In this document: positions 32,634-44,287 of the stretch, one piece after another | Layout: every line of letters begins with the position of its first letter | Position numbering within the stretch: the first letter of the stretch is position 1 | Source of the DNA: Adiantum capillus-veneris | Lineage: Eukaryota > Streptophyta > Polypodiopsida > Polypodiales > Pteridaceae | Reading direction: 5' to 3' | NCBI GenBank assembly: GCA_014529385.2 | Contig: CM043968.1 | Location: 3,688,501 to 3,744,500, forward strand | DNA length: 56,000 bases | The notes under the pieces: model-generated | The model's input: the letters and a program-made list of their open reading frames with translations, nothing else | What the model was told of the DNA's origin: nothing | Database searches by the model: none | Program-made: the position numbers and the translations under genes

Positions 32634-32634
32634 G

Positions 32635-32861
32635 TGTTGGAATTAGGGTTGCAGAGAAATGCACACAGCTTGGAGAAGATGAAGGAAGCTCAAGGCACAC
32701 AATAGAGAGTGTGTTACTTAGTGTGCAATGAAAAGATAGATAGCCCTAGAGTGATGGGCGTATATACAATGCACGGGGAAAAAAACCTCCGAAAGAGGGA
32801 AAAAATGTCCCGATGGTCCTAGTGTATTCACACACATCACTACCACATGTATATGGTAACA
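32635..32861 (-). mobile_element. Copia B2 LTR (227 bp)
   Basis: On the minus strand it begins TGTTACCATATAC and ends CTAATTCCAACA. The purine tract CCAGGGGGAATA lies just upstream, which identifies it as a 3' LTR. It matches 24854-25076 over its full length. Confidence 0.85.
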
Positions 32862-34033
32862 TATTCCCCCTGGAGTGATGCGGTGAACAAGAGCTGGCAC
32901 ATGAGTAAAGGGAAGTGCCATGCCTTGAGGACATGATTAGTCCACAAAGGGGAGTAAGCCCAAAGCTTTGTGGAAAGCTTCGAGCTTCTCACAAGACAAC
33001 ACCTTTGTGAAAGATCTACAAGGTTGTCCTGTGTTGGCACATAAGCCAAGCTGATCTCTCCTGCTGAGAGCCTCTCCCTGACATAGTGGTAATGCACCTC
33101 AATGTGCTTTGTGCGAGCATGAAAAACTGGGTTCCTCGCAACTGCCAAAACGCTCTGACTGTCAGTGTAAATAGTGTTGGCAGTGTCCTGTCCAACACTC
33201 AAATCATCCATAAGGCGTATGAGCCATACACACTCAACCGTAGCTGTGAAGACTGCCCTGTACCCAGCCTCACAACTCGAAGTGGCCAGAGTAGGTTGCT
33301 TCTTGCTCAACCATGATATACATGAACTGCCAAGCATGAAACAAAAACCACTTGTGGACGCTCGCGTGTCAAAACAACCAGCCCAATCTGAGTCCAAAAA
33401 AGCATGTAAGTCTGTCGACAATGATCCCCCTTGGGATAAAACAAGCCAAGATGTAAAGTGCCACTAAGGTAGCAGAAAATCCTCTTCAGCCTGCCAATGC
33501 TTAGACCCTGGGCTATGCATAAATTTGCTCACCTGTGAGACTACAAGTTGAATATCTGGCCTCGTGTTACATACATAAATGAGATAGCCAACAACAGTTT
33601 GGTAAAGAGTGACATCAGCAGGATTGCCAGCATCATGTAGACTCAACTTCAAACCTGTTTCCATGGGAGTGGCAATAGGTTTGCAATCCTCAAGTCCAAA
33701 TTTACATAGCAATGTCTCTATGTAACTTTTCTGACACAAGGCAATACCACCATCACACTGCTTAAACTGTATACCCAAGTAATGATGCAATAGCCCCAAA
33801 TCTTTTATCTTGAAAGTAGCATTCAAATCAACCTTAAATTCAGCAATATGTCTCTCATTTGGTCCAGTGATCAACAAATCATCTACATAAAGAACCACAA
33901 TGAGAAGTATATCACCCTCACGCTTTACATACAATGTGCTTTTTGTTGGACCGTTACAAAAGCCTTGTCTGACCAAATGAGTGTGAGCTTTCTCATACCA
34001 AGCACAAGGAGATTGCTTCAACCCATACAAAGT
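32862..34033 (-). pseudogene. Copia B2 reverse transcriptase (3' half) and RNase H
   Basis: Two long minus frames. 34030-33464 (188 codons) starts at YGLKQSPCAWYEKAH and carries the intact box YVDDLL at 33878-33889, LGLLHHYLGIQFKQCDGGIA, ETGLKLSLHDAG and SQVSKFMHSPGSKHW. 33421-32840 gives RNase H: DLHAFLDSDWAGCFDTRAST, GSSCISWLSKKQPTLATSSC, EAGYRAVFTATVECVWLIRL, IYTDSQSVLAVARNP and TKHIEVHYHYVRERLS. The frame changes once near 33450. It is truncated at 34033, within the RT, where unrelated DNA begins. Confidence 0.9.
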
Positions 34034-35187
34034 TGCCTAGCAGCAAAAATTGGCACCGATAGTCCTAGTCTACACCAACATGTAGGTTTACAGGGGGTTT
34101 TTGAGCCCACATACACCAATTTCTATAGGTTTCTAGACACTTACATGCACATCGCCTTTCAGGCGATTTTAGCAGTCATTTTGACAAGAACTTCTCTGTG
34201 GGCATATAGGTTGAGAAATGCATACTTTTTGAGCACTCATAGTGCTATTGAGCTCTTCTGAGAGCAAATATCCTTGCAAGGATCATTTTTATTGCACGCT
34301 GGAATTCCTGGCACCTGTTCGTGCGTGGTCACTCATGTATGTTGGGTTGCGGTTACTGCCTTTGTACATCTTTTGTGGCACCATTTTGGCTTGACATTTT
34401 GGCAGGTTTTTTCGGCCATTTCTAAGACTCGGACTAGAAGAGCCCTTTCTGAGACCATGGCTAGTCGTTTTTGGGCTTGCTTTAGCCTTTTAGAGGGTTG
34501 TTGCATGAGGTTTTCTTTGAGCTAAGGTATTCTTGAATGTTAAGATACCTTTGGTGATACACGTTGCTGGAGTTTCCCTCTTACGATACCCTCACCATAG
34601 GACATGTATCTGGTTAGATATTCCTACTTTTAATGCCAAGTTGGCAATCACACGGCAGTTGTTTTCGAGCAGTTTATGCCCAGTGGTTGTTTTGAGTAGT
34701 TTATGTGCTTACTTTTTTCCTATCGGGTTTGAGAGTTTGCTCCTCCTACAGAGGAGACTCTGTCAGAGTTTCTCGCGAGTCCATTTTATGCGTTCTTGCC
34801 ACATTTGATAGTTCTTACACGTTGGGTGTCTATCTGCTTGGAAATAGGTTTGGGTTCAGAGCATCCTTGCGGAGGGTATAGGTGGTGCAAGTGCTTGGGG
34901 CTCATTTCTATGGTTGGAATGGAGCGTTCCTTATCATTACACCTACATATTGTTTGTTACGTATAGTTACTCCCTTGGGTGTCTATCCGCCTGGAAACAG
35001 GTTTGGGTAGGAGGATTCTTGCGGAGGGTATAGGTGGTTGCAAGTGCTTGGGGCTCATTTTTTGCTTTATGTTTATATGTATATTATCTTACTTTATTAT
35101 ACAATTGTTCAATTAAATATTGTTTTTAAAAAACTTAATATTTTTACGATTGTATGAATATTCGTATAGGTGGCTTGTGAACTTGTC
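34034..35187. other. No gene recognised; contains a direct repeat
   Basis: No known protein in any frame. Two copies of a block of about 100 bp ('gggtgtctat.cgc.tggaaa.aggtttggg', then 'ttgcggagggtataggtgg', then 'caagtgcttggggctcattt') start at about 34812 and 34965, 152 bp apart. The frames at 34274-34525 and 34533-34808 carry no known motif. Confidence 0.55.
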
Positions 35188-37195
35188 ATGGACGTTAATG
35201 CTTACTCTCAAAAAATCAATGTAGCTACTTCTAGTCGTCTATCGATTGGTGGTGAAGTATCAAACAATGGAGCTTCCAATAAAGGGAAGTGCAAGGCCGT
35301 CAATGGTAAGGTGCAGGACCTGAGTGGCAATTTTTGATGAGAATGTAAGGTATTTATAGATTGGCATTGCAAATTATGTGGCAAAGAAAAATCAGAAGGT
35401 GCACCTCGTATTAGGGAACAATTCCTTGGATCAGTGAATGGAACAACTAATAGGTCTAATGGAGGCGGATGTAATAGTGTAGGTCATGAGAGTGCTACAA
35501 AATGCTTGAGAGAGCTGTTAGGAGGTGTAGCCAATGCAAGGCGACTTGGAGTATCGACTCCAAGCTGTTATGCTTCAAAGCACCAAGGTAGTGCTACCTC
35601 AACACAAGGAGACAAAATAGTGGTGCACCCTCCATGCCGACCAACACACACACACAAAGAGCTAGCACTCAAGATGGATGGCCCGAGTACCAATTTGAAA
35701 TGCATAGAATGAGGCAAGTAAGTCTAGAGCAAAGATTTTGATCACCTGCTCTTGAAGAGGCACAATCTGCTCTTGCACAAGCTATCTATTTTACAGGTGG
35801 TTCTATGTTGATGGTCACACGAGAGTCATGGAAGCATGCATGGAAGAAGATTGGTGAGTATGGGATTGGTTTTTCCCCTCCATCATATCATCAAATGCGG
35901 ACAACATTCTTGGATAAATGCTTCGGCGACACCCAAAAAGAAGTTGATAGATTGATCTTGAAATCAGTTGATCAAACAAGATGCACTATAGTCAGTGAGA
36001 TGGATGGTCAAATGTCCAGCACAGGCCGTTGATTAATGTGATGATATTCAGTCCTTGAGGGGAGTGCTTTATTAAATCGATTGATAGCTCACGTGAGATA
36101 AAGTCAGGGAGCTATATAGTCGATACAATCACAAAAACAAATGATAAATTTGGTGTCCAAAATGTAGTACAGGTGATAATGGACAATGCCAAAAATTGTA
36201 AAGCAGTGGGTCATCTCTTGGAGGAGCGCTTTCCTAGCTTGTACATGTTTGGTTGCAATGCACATAGCTTGAATCTTGTGTTGCAGGATTGGTAGAAGAA
36301 AGAGGACATTGAGAGGAAGGTGGTGAAGTTTATTTTGAGAGATAATGTGTGCTAGACATGTAGTGGCAACGTATATCCACAATATTGAAGCTTCCATGGG
36401 AAACTAGAATTTGCACCAACTCTACACAATTGAGAGTCTTTTGCAAAATAAAAATGTTGTTTTGGAGATATTTGTTTGTGCAGGATTCTATAACTGGAAA
36501 GCAAAGCAACCAGTACGAGTCAAAACAAAGGTTCGATCTGTGAAAGTGCTTATTGATGATAAACACTTTTGGTCTGATGTTGGGGACACATTCTTGGTGA
36601 TGAGGCCTATGATGATATCTTTGCGTTAGTTTGATCTTAAGGAAGGTGTACATGGACTAGTATAATGTTCAGGAGAGCTTGAACTCTCCTTTAGAGTCAT
36701 TTTTTTTTTTGATCAAGCCCTGGTGAGCACCTTTTAATAAGGCTAAAAGAGATATCTTAAATAACTATGTACATGCTTAATGGGTTAGTGCACATAGCCC
36801 ACTACATAGTGTTGCTTTTCTGCTTGATCCAAAGTACTAGAACATGGATTGTGATGATTTAGATGAGGAGGTGATTGAAGATTTCTATGTTATGGTAGAT
36901 AATTTCTACAACAATCCAGAGGATCAAGCCGAAGCAGTCACCGACCTGACAAAGTACAGGAGGGTAAAGGATGGCCTTTTCAATTCAAAGTTTGTGCAAA
37001 ACCTTGCATCTGAATAACTAGCATGGAGATGGTGGCTCATGAATGGTGCTTCGGTGCCTACATTGTGTAGATTGGCGGTTTGGGTTCTTGCACAATGTGC
37101 TACCAATTCAAGTTCCGAGAGAAACTGGAGTACATACAACTATGTACACTTGACTATTTGTAATCGGCTTCTCAATGACTGGCGATCCAAAAATT
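35188..37195 (+). pseudogene. hAT-family transposase (BED/DUF659/hATC), decayed
   Basis: A cut-and-paste transposase remnant. ATG at 35188 opens a frame that runs in phase to 35712 through two adjacent TGA stops (35335-35340). WHCKLCGKEKSEGAPRI is a BED-type finger, with the expected later His changed to Gln. From 35770 the DUF659-like part reads FTGGSMLMVTRESWKHAWKK, IGFSPPSYHQMRTTFLDKCF, RLILKSVDQTRCTIVSE, and after a frameshift NVVQVIMDNAKNCKAVGHLL and GCNAHSLNLVLQDW. Later pieces include CARHV, IHNIEASMGN and VDNFYNNPEDQAEAV. The end WWLMNGASVPTLCRLAVWVL plus SSSERNWSTYNY is the hATC dimerisation domain. Frames shift at least three times. I found no terminal inverted repeats. Confidence 0.88.
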
Positions 37196-37599
37196 AAGAG
37201 GGGAATTACAAGGAACTAAAAATTGAGTATCATTTTACAAATGTAATTATAAATATGACCAAAAACCTCAATGGAAAATACACTTAACTTTCTCCAGTAT
37301 AATGGAACTCTAAGCAAATATATCGCTCAATTACTCTCTCCTTCCTCAAGTGAGTTGGTCTCCAATAAGACAGAGACTATGCTCATAACACTTTGTATCT
37401 ATGTCTATGCTAATTCAATGATGATCCATCACTTCACAAACTCGTGCCATGTCGCCAACACTGGTAAAGCAATTTATTACAACCTCCTCCTTCTCAGTAC
37501 ACATTGACACCAAGAACTGCATAACCCTAAGAAGAATCAACAAATTTACCCAAATTCCAAATTGAATTACTAAAAAAAAACATTGATAGGATAGCCTAC
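37196..37599. other. No gene recognised
   Basis: AT-rich sequence between the hAT remnant and the unidentified minus-strand segments. Confidence 0.4.
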
Positions 37600-38620
37600 T
37601 TGCAAAAAATTTGGATGTCTCTTGTTGTTGCCTCTTAAGGGTTTCCCATCTATGTTTGGAACCATGTGAAATTTTCCTCTAGGTAGCTCCACAATTGTGT
37701 CAGAGCGCATTCCTATAGAACAACATCCAATACAACATTCTTGTTTAAAGATTTTGTGCTTCTAGGTCAAGCAAAAAAGGTAATTAAAGGAGTAGAAACC
37801 TACAAAGAAACAAGTTGATAATTATGTAAGAGGTAAAGACCGAATTGTCTACAAGAAATCAAGAATAATTACATCTTCAATGTCACCAAAAAATGAGTCT
37901 TTTATTTTGAACAGAAGTCTCCAAAATCATAGTGTACATTGTCTCTAGGCTTGCTCTCTTGCATGACACAAGACACAATAGTTGGAGTCTTCTCTATGCT
38001 GCATGTAGTCACAAAGTATCCTTTTCATGCCAATAACTTTTTGGCAATGAAAATTGATGCTCTTAGATACTTCATCATCAATTCATTCCACTCAGGTATT
38101 GTATCAATGTCTACAAAAAAGGGGCCAATCATGAAGGCAAGACTGTGCATATGAGTGTGCATAGCTTATCAAGCTTCTCGATCTGTCTAAGAAAATTTGA
38201 AATCAAGCATACAAATGAATCATCTACATATCCATACATGTCATTATAGGTTGGCATAGATCCAAACATTAAAGAAGATGAAACGGCATTAAAAATTCAT
38301 CAAGAATATGTCCCTCCCCTTCAAGCTTGTGATTTGCTGCTGAAGAAGAGAGATCTCTAGTTTCCCTTCTTTTTGTTTATGAGTCCTGGACTTTCCTTTT
38401 GTACGGTTTTGACTTTCTTTGTACTTGTCTCTCTTTTTATTAGCTTGAGTAATTTGCATCTTCTTGCTTTTGGGTGTAGATAAACTATTTAGCAAACTAC
38501 CTTGACCCTTACCACCTTGGGCCAATAGCTTTGCGCATGGACTCTTCATGCCATCATCAATTGCATTGTCCTTCAAGCCCTTGTCAATAACTGTTAACTT
38601 TGTACTCAATTGCAAAACAA
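37600..38620 (-). other. Unrecognised protein-like segments on the minus strand, possibly exons
   Basis: Four pieces read like protein. (a) 38615-38289, 108 codons, methionine-led and Lys/Gln-rich. (b) About 38260-38160, with NDMYGYVDDSFVCLISNFLR and QIEKLDKLC. (c) About 38140-37905, a frame containing FFVDIDTIPEWNELMMKYLR, ASIFIAKKLLA, one TGA, then GYFVTTCSIEKTPTIVSCVM and DNVHYDFGDF. (d) 37761-37600, 54 codons flanked by AG and GT, with ECCIGCCSIGMRSDTIVELP then GKFHMVPNIDGKPLRGNN. The balanced composition and agreement of (d) with splice signals suggest a former gene. I do not recognise the family. It could equally be an unfamiliar transposon protein. Confidence 0.35.
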
Positions 38621-38699
38621 ATTCTATCGTAAAGAAAGATAAGTTGGCATATTAAAATGCCATCATCAAAGAAACCAATAGAGAAGAAATGTCTTATCC

Positions 38700-39620
38700 A
38701 ATGCACCTGCCACATTCTAGAGACTAATGAGTTACGCATTCAAGGAGTATTTGAGAGAATTCTTAGAGATTTATATGGATGAACTATGTTTGAATTCTCT
38801 CCAAAGAGATAAACATACTGAGAACTTGAAAAATATCTTTGAGAAGTTCCGGACTTATCGCATCTACCTAAACCCTAAAAAATGTGTCTTCATTGTAAGA
38901 CAAGGTAAGATTTTGGGGCATATTGTGTCCAAAAATGGCATTGCTATAGATCTTGAGAAAATACAAGTGATTGTTTCTCTTAAGATCCCCACAAAAGTTA
39001 GAGAGGTACAAGCCTTTATAGGCCATTATGGCTATTATCAAAGATTTATTTACGTGTATGCAATTGTTGCTAAACCTCTCTATGCTCTCATCATGAAATT
39101 TGAGTCAAATGAAGAGTGTGAGAAAGTGTTTCAACAATTGAAGCAAAGATTGATTTTTGCTCCAATTTTGAAAGCTCCTGATTCGAACAAGATCTTCCAT
39201 GCTCATGTAGATACATTTGCATATGCTATTGGATGCATCTTAGCATAACCTAGAGAGAACAATATGAATTTTCCAATCTGTTACTCTAGACAGCTCATTA
39301 GTGCCGAGAAAAATTACACAACCATAGAAAGAAAAGGTTTGGGAATGATCTATGCAGTCAAAAAGTTTAGGCATTACCTTCTTGCCAACAAATTCGTATT
39401 TTTTGTGGATCATTAAGCACTATTGTACTTGGGGAACAACATGCAATAATGGTCGTATAGTTTGATGGTTCATTATACCGCTAGAGTTTGATTTCATAGT
39501 AGTGGTCAAGAAAGGGGCTATTCATCAAAGGATAGACCATTTATCATGATTGATACATAGGGAAGAACCTATCAGAGTTGATGATGACTTGCCAGACTCG
39601 TACCTTTCCAAACATACAAA
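38700..39620 (+). pseudogene. Ty3/gypsy reverse transcriptase (C-terminal part) and RNase H
   Basis: The frame 38727-39248 begins within RT. LREFLEIYMDELCLNS carries the catalytic box with its second Asp changed to Glu (YMDE, 38772-38783). Then come LNPKKCVFIVRQGKILGHIV, PTKVREVQAFIGHYGYYQRF and the connection KAPDSNKIFHAHVDTFAYAI (the RNase H Asp position). After the TAA at 39246 the frame goes on with ICYSRQLISAEKNYTTIERK, LGMIYAVKKFRHYLLANKFV and FFVDH, the RNase H Glu and Asp blocks, before dissolving into stops. It is on the opposite strand to copia D, whose 3' end follows. Confidence 0.88.
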
Positions 39621-39763
39621 TGGTACCTAAGTGAAGAGAACATGTGATACAATTGTTCACCATTGGTTCTCTGCAGATTAAAAGCAGCCATCAATTGTTG
39701 AGCAATCATGCTTGCATGTACCTATAGCAAGATGGCTATATAAGCAAGGAAAGGATGGAATAC

Positions 39764-40195
39764 TTAATCTATGTATAGAGCCATCAGAGAAAGAATTGTA
39801 CTTGAGTCTCCTGCATAATTTGCATCCGTGTAACCCATTACACATGCTTCCTTTCTTCCAAAGCAAATGCACATGTCTTTTGTACCATTCAAATATCGCA
39901 TAACCCCTTTCACTATCTCCCAATGTTTCTTGCCTAGATTTGACATATATTTGCTAAGAACTCCCACTGCAAAAGCAATATCAGGACGTGTAGCAATCAT
40001 AGCATGGATCAAACTCCCAACTGCAGATGAATAAGACACTTGTGCCATTTCAGCTTTTTCCTCTTCAGACTTAGGGCAATCATTTTTAGAAAGTTTCACA
40101 TATGGAGGCAATGGAGTACTCAATGCCTTCCCTTTCTCCATATTGAAACGCTTGAGCACTTTAGCAATGTACTCAGATTGAGAAAAATAGACCAA
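39764..40195 (-). pseudogene. Copia D: end of RT and start of RNase H
   Basis: VYFSQSEYIAKVLKRFNMEK, VSYSSAVGSLIHAMIATRPD and AFAVGVLSKYMSNLGKKHWE are the RT thumb and connection. YLNGTKDMCICFGRKEACVM then GYTDANYAG is the beginning of RNase H with its first Asp. The remaining 15 codons are unrelated and end in TAG. A stop after HIK at 40211 separates this from the catalytic part of RT. Confidence 0.88.
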
Positions 40196-40210
40196 TTTCT
40201 TGCGTCTGTC

Positions 40211-40663
40211 TCACTTAATGTGCATGCCAAGGATATGGCTTGCCTCACCCACATCTTTCATTTCAAAGTTTGCATGTAACTCTGACTTTAAGGCTGAAAT
40301 CTCATCCTTGCATTTTTCGGCAATTAACATATCATCCACATAAAGGACCAAAATCAGCAAACTACCATCTTTAGCTCGCTTAGTGTAGAGGAAATGGTCC
40401 ATATCGCTACGTTTGTAGCCTTGAGAGAGCATGAACGAGTAGAATTTACGATACCACTCCCTCAATGATTGTTTTAGACCGTAAAGAGTCTTTTCTAACT
40501 GACACACCAAGTTTTTATTGCCCTTCTCAACAAAACCTTCTGGCTGCTGCATATAAACTTCTTCTTGAAGATCATCATGCAAGAACGCCATCTTGACATC
40601 CATCTGGTCAATTTCCATGTCGTCTTTAGCAACCAACACAAGTACACACCACAGAGTAGTCAC
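40211..40663 (-). pseudogene. Copia D: RT catalytic part
   Basis: IDQMDVKMAFLHDDLQEEVY, QQPEGFVEKGNKNLVCQLEK, TLYGLKQSLREWYRKF and the intact box VLYVDDMLI (YVDD at 40331-40342) are all readable in one 150-codon frame. Only short gaps with stops separate it from the pieces on either side. Confidence 0.9.
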
Positions 40664-40708
40664 CTTGACAAACAGAGAAAAGATCTTAACAAAGTTAATA
40701 CCCTACTG

Positions 40709-41656
40709 CTACTTAAATCCTTTAGCAAGAAGTCGTGCCTTGTACTTGGGTTTATTATCATGAGGTGTAATTTTTTGCTTGTACACCCATTTGCATGGTA
40801 TTTCCTTTTTACCTTCAGGTAACCGAACCAACTTCGAAGTTTGATTCTTATGCAACGAGTCCATTTTTGATTGCATAGCTTTCTCCCACTTTTCCTTGTC
40901 ATCCATTGACATGGCTTCCTTATAGCAGGAAGGCTCTCCGCAATCTGTCAACATAATGTAGTCCAGTGAGGGAGTAAATCTATCAGGAGGCCTTGAAACT
41001 CTTGTAGACCTTCTAATAACTGCTTGAGCCAATTGTCCCTCAGCAACATCTTGTACAACAGGAGGATCATGTACTTGTTGTCTGACATTAGGCACTTCAG
41101 CCCTATTGTGGACAATTTCATCTTCTTGGAAGATAACTCTCTTGACCTCCAATGTATGCACAGGCTTCTTATGCATCTTTTCTTCATTGAAGTATACGTC
41201 ATTGCTGCGAACTATCTTTTTAGCTTCAGGATCCCATAACCAAAATCCCATCTCGCCACGATTGCCATAGCCAAGAAATATGCATTTCTTTGACTTAGGA
41301 GCCAACTTGCTTTGAAACTCCTTTGGAACATGGCAATACGCTTCACAGCCAAAGACTCTGAGATGCTTGTAAGAAGGTGGCTTCCTAGACCAAAGCTCTT
41401 CAGGTACCTTCTCATCTAAAGCCTTGTTAGGAGATCTATTAATAAGATGGACAGCAGTTGCTAACGCTTCCGCCCAAAATCCATTAGGCGACTCTGCATT
41501 AGACAACATGCTATGTAAATTCTCTTGTATGGTACGGTTCATCCTCTTAGCAACACCATTTTGTGGAGGGTTATATGGAGCATTCAACTCTCTTTTGATG
41601 CCTTTGGAATCACAAAAATTTTGAAAGCTGCCGGACCGATTCTCCACTAATTCCAC
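40709..41656 (-). pseudogene. Copia D: integrase C-terminal half and start of RT
   Basis: A 315-codon open frame, the longest in the window. Residues 10-75 hold the third catalytic block, PPQNGVAKRMNRTIQE, where the conserved Glu is Lys (codon at 41546-41548). The frame continues through GFWAEALATAVHLINRSPNK, LRVFGCEAYCHVPKEFQSKL and CIFLGYGNRGEMGFWLWD (C-terminal domain). A Val/Gln-rich linker and RSTRVSRPPDRF follow. RT starts at SCYKEAMSMDDKEKWEKAMQ, and the frame reaches KPKYKARLLAKGFK before a stop. The Glu to Lys change would abolish strand transfer. Confidence 0.92.
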
Positions 41657-41662
41657 AAAATT

Positions 41663-41923
41663 CTAAAATTTTGAAAGAGCTTCATCCTTCTTCTTGAGAG
41701 GATATACCCACACTTTTCTTGAGAAGTCATCAATGAATGTAACAAAGTACAATGAACCTCCCATGGATACATTAGGCATAGGTCCACACACATCACTATG
41801 CACTAACTCTAATGGCTCACTTTTCCGAGTGCTTCCCCTTTTGTGTGGTGACTGTTTGTTTACCATAAAGATAATGCTCACAAAGTGAAAAGTCTGAGAA
41901 ATTGAAGCCAGGAACATAACCAA
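41663..41923 (-). pseudogene. Copia D: integrase zinc/core N-terminal part
   Basis: RKSEPLELVHSDVCGPMPNV carries the first catalytic Asp, and SLYFVTFIDDFSRKVWVYPL the second. Upstream, in other frames, lie the GAG-pre-integrase blocks (for example QPSVSLWHRRLGHMS-like sequence around 41990-41930). The frame is cut from the downstream half by a single TAG at about 41660. Confidence 0.88.
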
Positions 41924-42283
41924 AACGAGACAAGATTTTCATTCTCTTTTGAGACATGTGTCCTAACCGACGATGCCACAAAGAAACACTTGGCTGCTGG
42001 GCTACACAAATTACATGGTTTTAACATTGGATACATGTAGCATGTACAAAGTCCCAGACTTTGAACCATGTGCTATCACTAAAGAACCTTTGGTCACTTC
42101 CACGAACTATCACCAAATGTGCAGTAATATCCTGTGTCATCCAATTGTCTTGTACTAATTAAGCTTTTGGTAAGCTTTGGCACATGTCTCACATTCTTGA
42201 GCATGAATGAAGAACCATTTTGAAATTTCAGTTGCACATCACCGACACCAACTATGTCGTACTGAACCACTCTCTGTCAGGAG

Positions 42284-43240
42284 TCACATGAAACGATGCA
42301 CCTGAGTCAATAACCCAATCCTGTAAAGCATAGTCATCTCAGTGGCAACCAAAAATGATGAATCCATGGCAGATGTGAGATAAATATATCCATCAGAATC
42401 TTCAACAAAATCATTGTTGATCTCTTCAATCTTTATATTGCTTTCCTTATTCTTGCCTTCTTCTGACTTCTTGTCTTTACCTTTCTCTTGTTTCCACTTT
42501 CGACTGTCTTTCTTCATATGACCCTTTTTGTGACAATGATAGCACTCAATGTCTTTTGGCACGTGATTTGCTACGAGATTTTCCTCTCCAATTCTGCTTG
42601 CCCTTTTCTTGTGATCGACCACGAACAACGAGAGCATTGCTAGTACCACGAGGCGTATCAAGGTTCTTCATGCCTCTTCAATAAGCAAACTGCCCTCAAC
42701 ATCAGCACATGTTAAACCATCAGGAGGTGTTGAGTTACTTATGATTGTGCGAAAAGTATCCCAACTTTCTGGCAACGTAACTAGCAAGAACATTGCTTTG
42801 ACCGAATTGTTGAAATTGACTCCCTGCACAGAAAGCTGACTGAAAATTATGTTGAACTTGTTGAGATGGTTGCACATTAGTGTGCCCTCATCCATCTTCA
42901 AATCAACTAAATTTTTTAGCTAATAAACCTGTGATGCTGCACTTTGCTTCTCATACAGGTCACATAACTTCTTCCACCACAACTCATAGCTAGTCTTTTC
43001 AATGTTGACATTGAAGTACACATTCTTTGACAAATTCATCATGATGGTGGGCCTGGCAAGCTCATCCAACTCCTGCCAATCATACTCATCCATATCCTCA
43101 GGCTTTATCCCCTTCATCTTTATCGGCCAGATTTGCTTCTTCTATACTAAGACATTCTAAATTTGTTCCTTCCAAAATGGGAAGGTAGTGCCATCTAACT
43201 GCTCAATGTTGAACAAAGAGTTCTCCGATGATGAAGCCAT
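42284..43240 (-). pseudogene. Copia D: gag with zinc knuckle
   Basis: Starts MASSSENSLFNIEQLDG at about 43240, then FPFWKEQI with a TAG and a second stop. It continues MDEYDWQELDELARPTIMMN and YELWWKKLCDLYEKQSAASQ (42920-43117). UBN2 blocks follow, GTLMCNHLNKFNIIFSQLSV and LPESWDTFRTIISNSTPPDG (42668-42901). The knuckle CYHCHKKGHMKKDSR at about 42508-42547 has its last Cys replaced by Ser. The tail is Lys/Glu-rich. Gag would package the RNA; this copy is broken at three or more points. Confidence 0.9.
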
Positions 43241-44273
43241 CACTCAACAAGGAACAAAAGTGGTAGATCCGCTCCACTAAAGAAGATAATAGAAAACTTG
43301 AAAAATTTCGACAGAGTCTCTCCTGCAAAACTGACTTCTGAACCCAAAACAAATGTGTACAATGACTGAAACACTGATCAAAGTGGCTAAACTGGCAAGA
43401 TAGAATCTCAAAGAATTGTCATTGTCAATGTCTCCAACTCTAGAAGAGTGTCTCTGACCAACTGAACACTGTCAAATGCATACGCATAAAGATGACAACA
43501 ATGCCAACTATGGCGGGTCAGCAGATGCATACCAATACTGCACTAACCGCATAAACATACATCTTATGCCGATGCCAAAAATATGGGGATGTCGGGGGCT
43601 TGCTCCAAAACCTATATCACCAAATTTATCTCCACATTTGAGAATCCCCTAGCTCAATAAAACCTTACCACGACCCTCAACAATAGGCTTTGCATATTTC
43701 CATCACAATACATAAGCCGCATACGATCTTACATGAACCACAGAAACCCTTTTCTGTAACCGCTATCGGGGTTTGTTTGATTTAATAGACCCTCAAGTCC
43801 TTACATCAAATATGCATGTGACAGAGATTGCAGAAAGAGTCTGCAATGAAAACCTGTACGTAGAAGAACCGACGAAGGTAGACCACCTTGCTGTCTGAAC
43901 TGAATATCTCTCAAACTATGAAAAATTTGCAGAAACTTCCTTCTGCAAAGTTGTAGATCACGCAAAAATGGTTGGGAATGATGGGATGGACATGCAATAA
44001 ATTGTTTTTATAGGTTAAAACATATCTGTAAAAATCTTCAACTTCTACTTCACGACCTACAGGTAGTCTGAGTGACGTATCTCAAAATTGGTGAAGATTT
44101 TGAGAAAACTTTTTCTTCAAAGTTGAAGAGGACAAAAAATTGATCAAGCATACAGAGAATCGGCTTGAACAAAGACGTTTTGGTAGGCCAAAAAAATCTA
44201 CAAAATCGTACTGTGATTTTTGCTACTTCTCTGCCTACTTCCCCGCTGAGTTGCAATGGTGCTCCCAATCCCT

Positions 44274-44287
44274 GAGCTCTGATACGA
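44274..44287 (-). other. Copia D primer-binding site
   Basis: On the minus strand TCGTATCAGAGCTC lies directly after the LTR. It resembles TGGTATCAGAGC, the site complementary to the 3' part of initiator-Met tRNA, with one substitution in the first three bases. Confidence 0.75.

Larger units (their letters stand above)
30237..32634 (-). mobile_element. Ty1/copia remnant A2, integrase deleted
   Basis: Same family as A1. Minus-strand order is gag (32633-31974), RT (about 31880-31080) and RNase H (about 31000-30330), then polypurine tract and LTR start at 30307. The gag is followed almost directly by RT, so the knuckle-protease-integrase part is missing. The upstream edge at 32634 is the LTR of copia B2, which begins within the first codons of gag. 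Confidence 0.86.
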
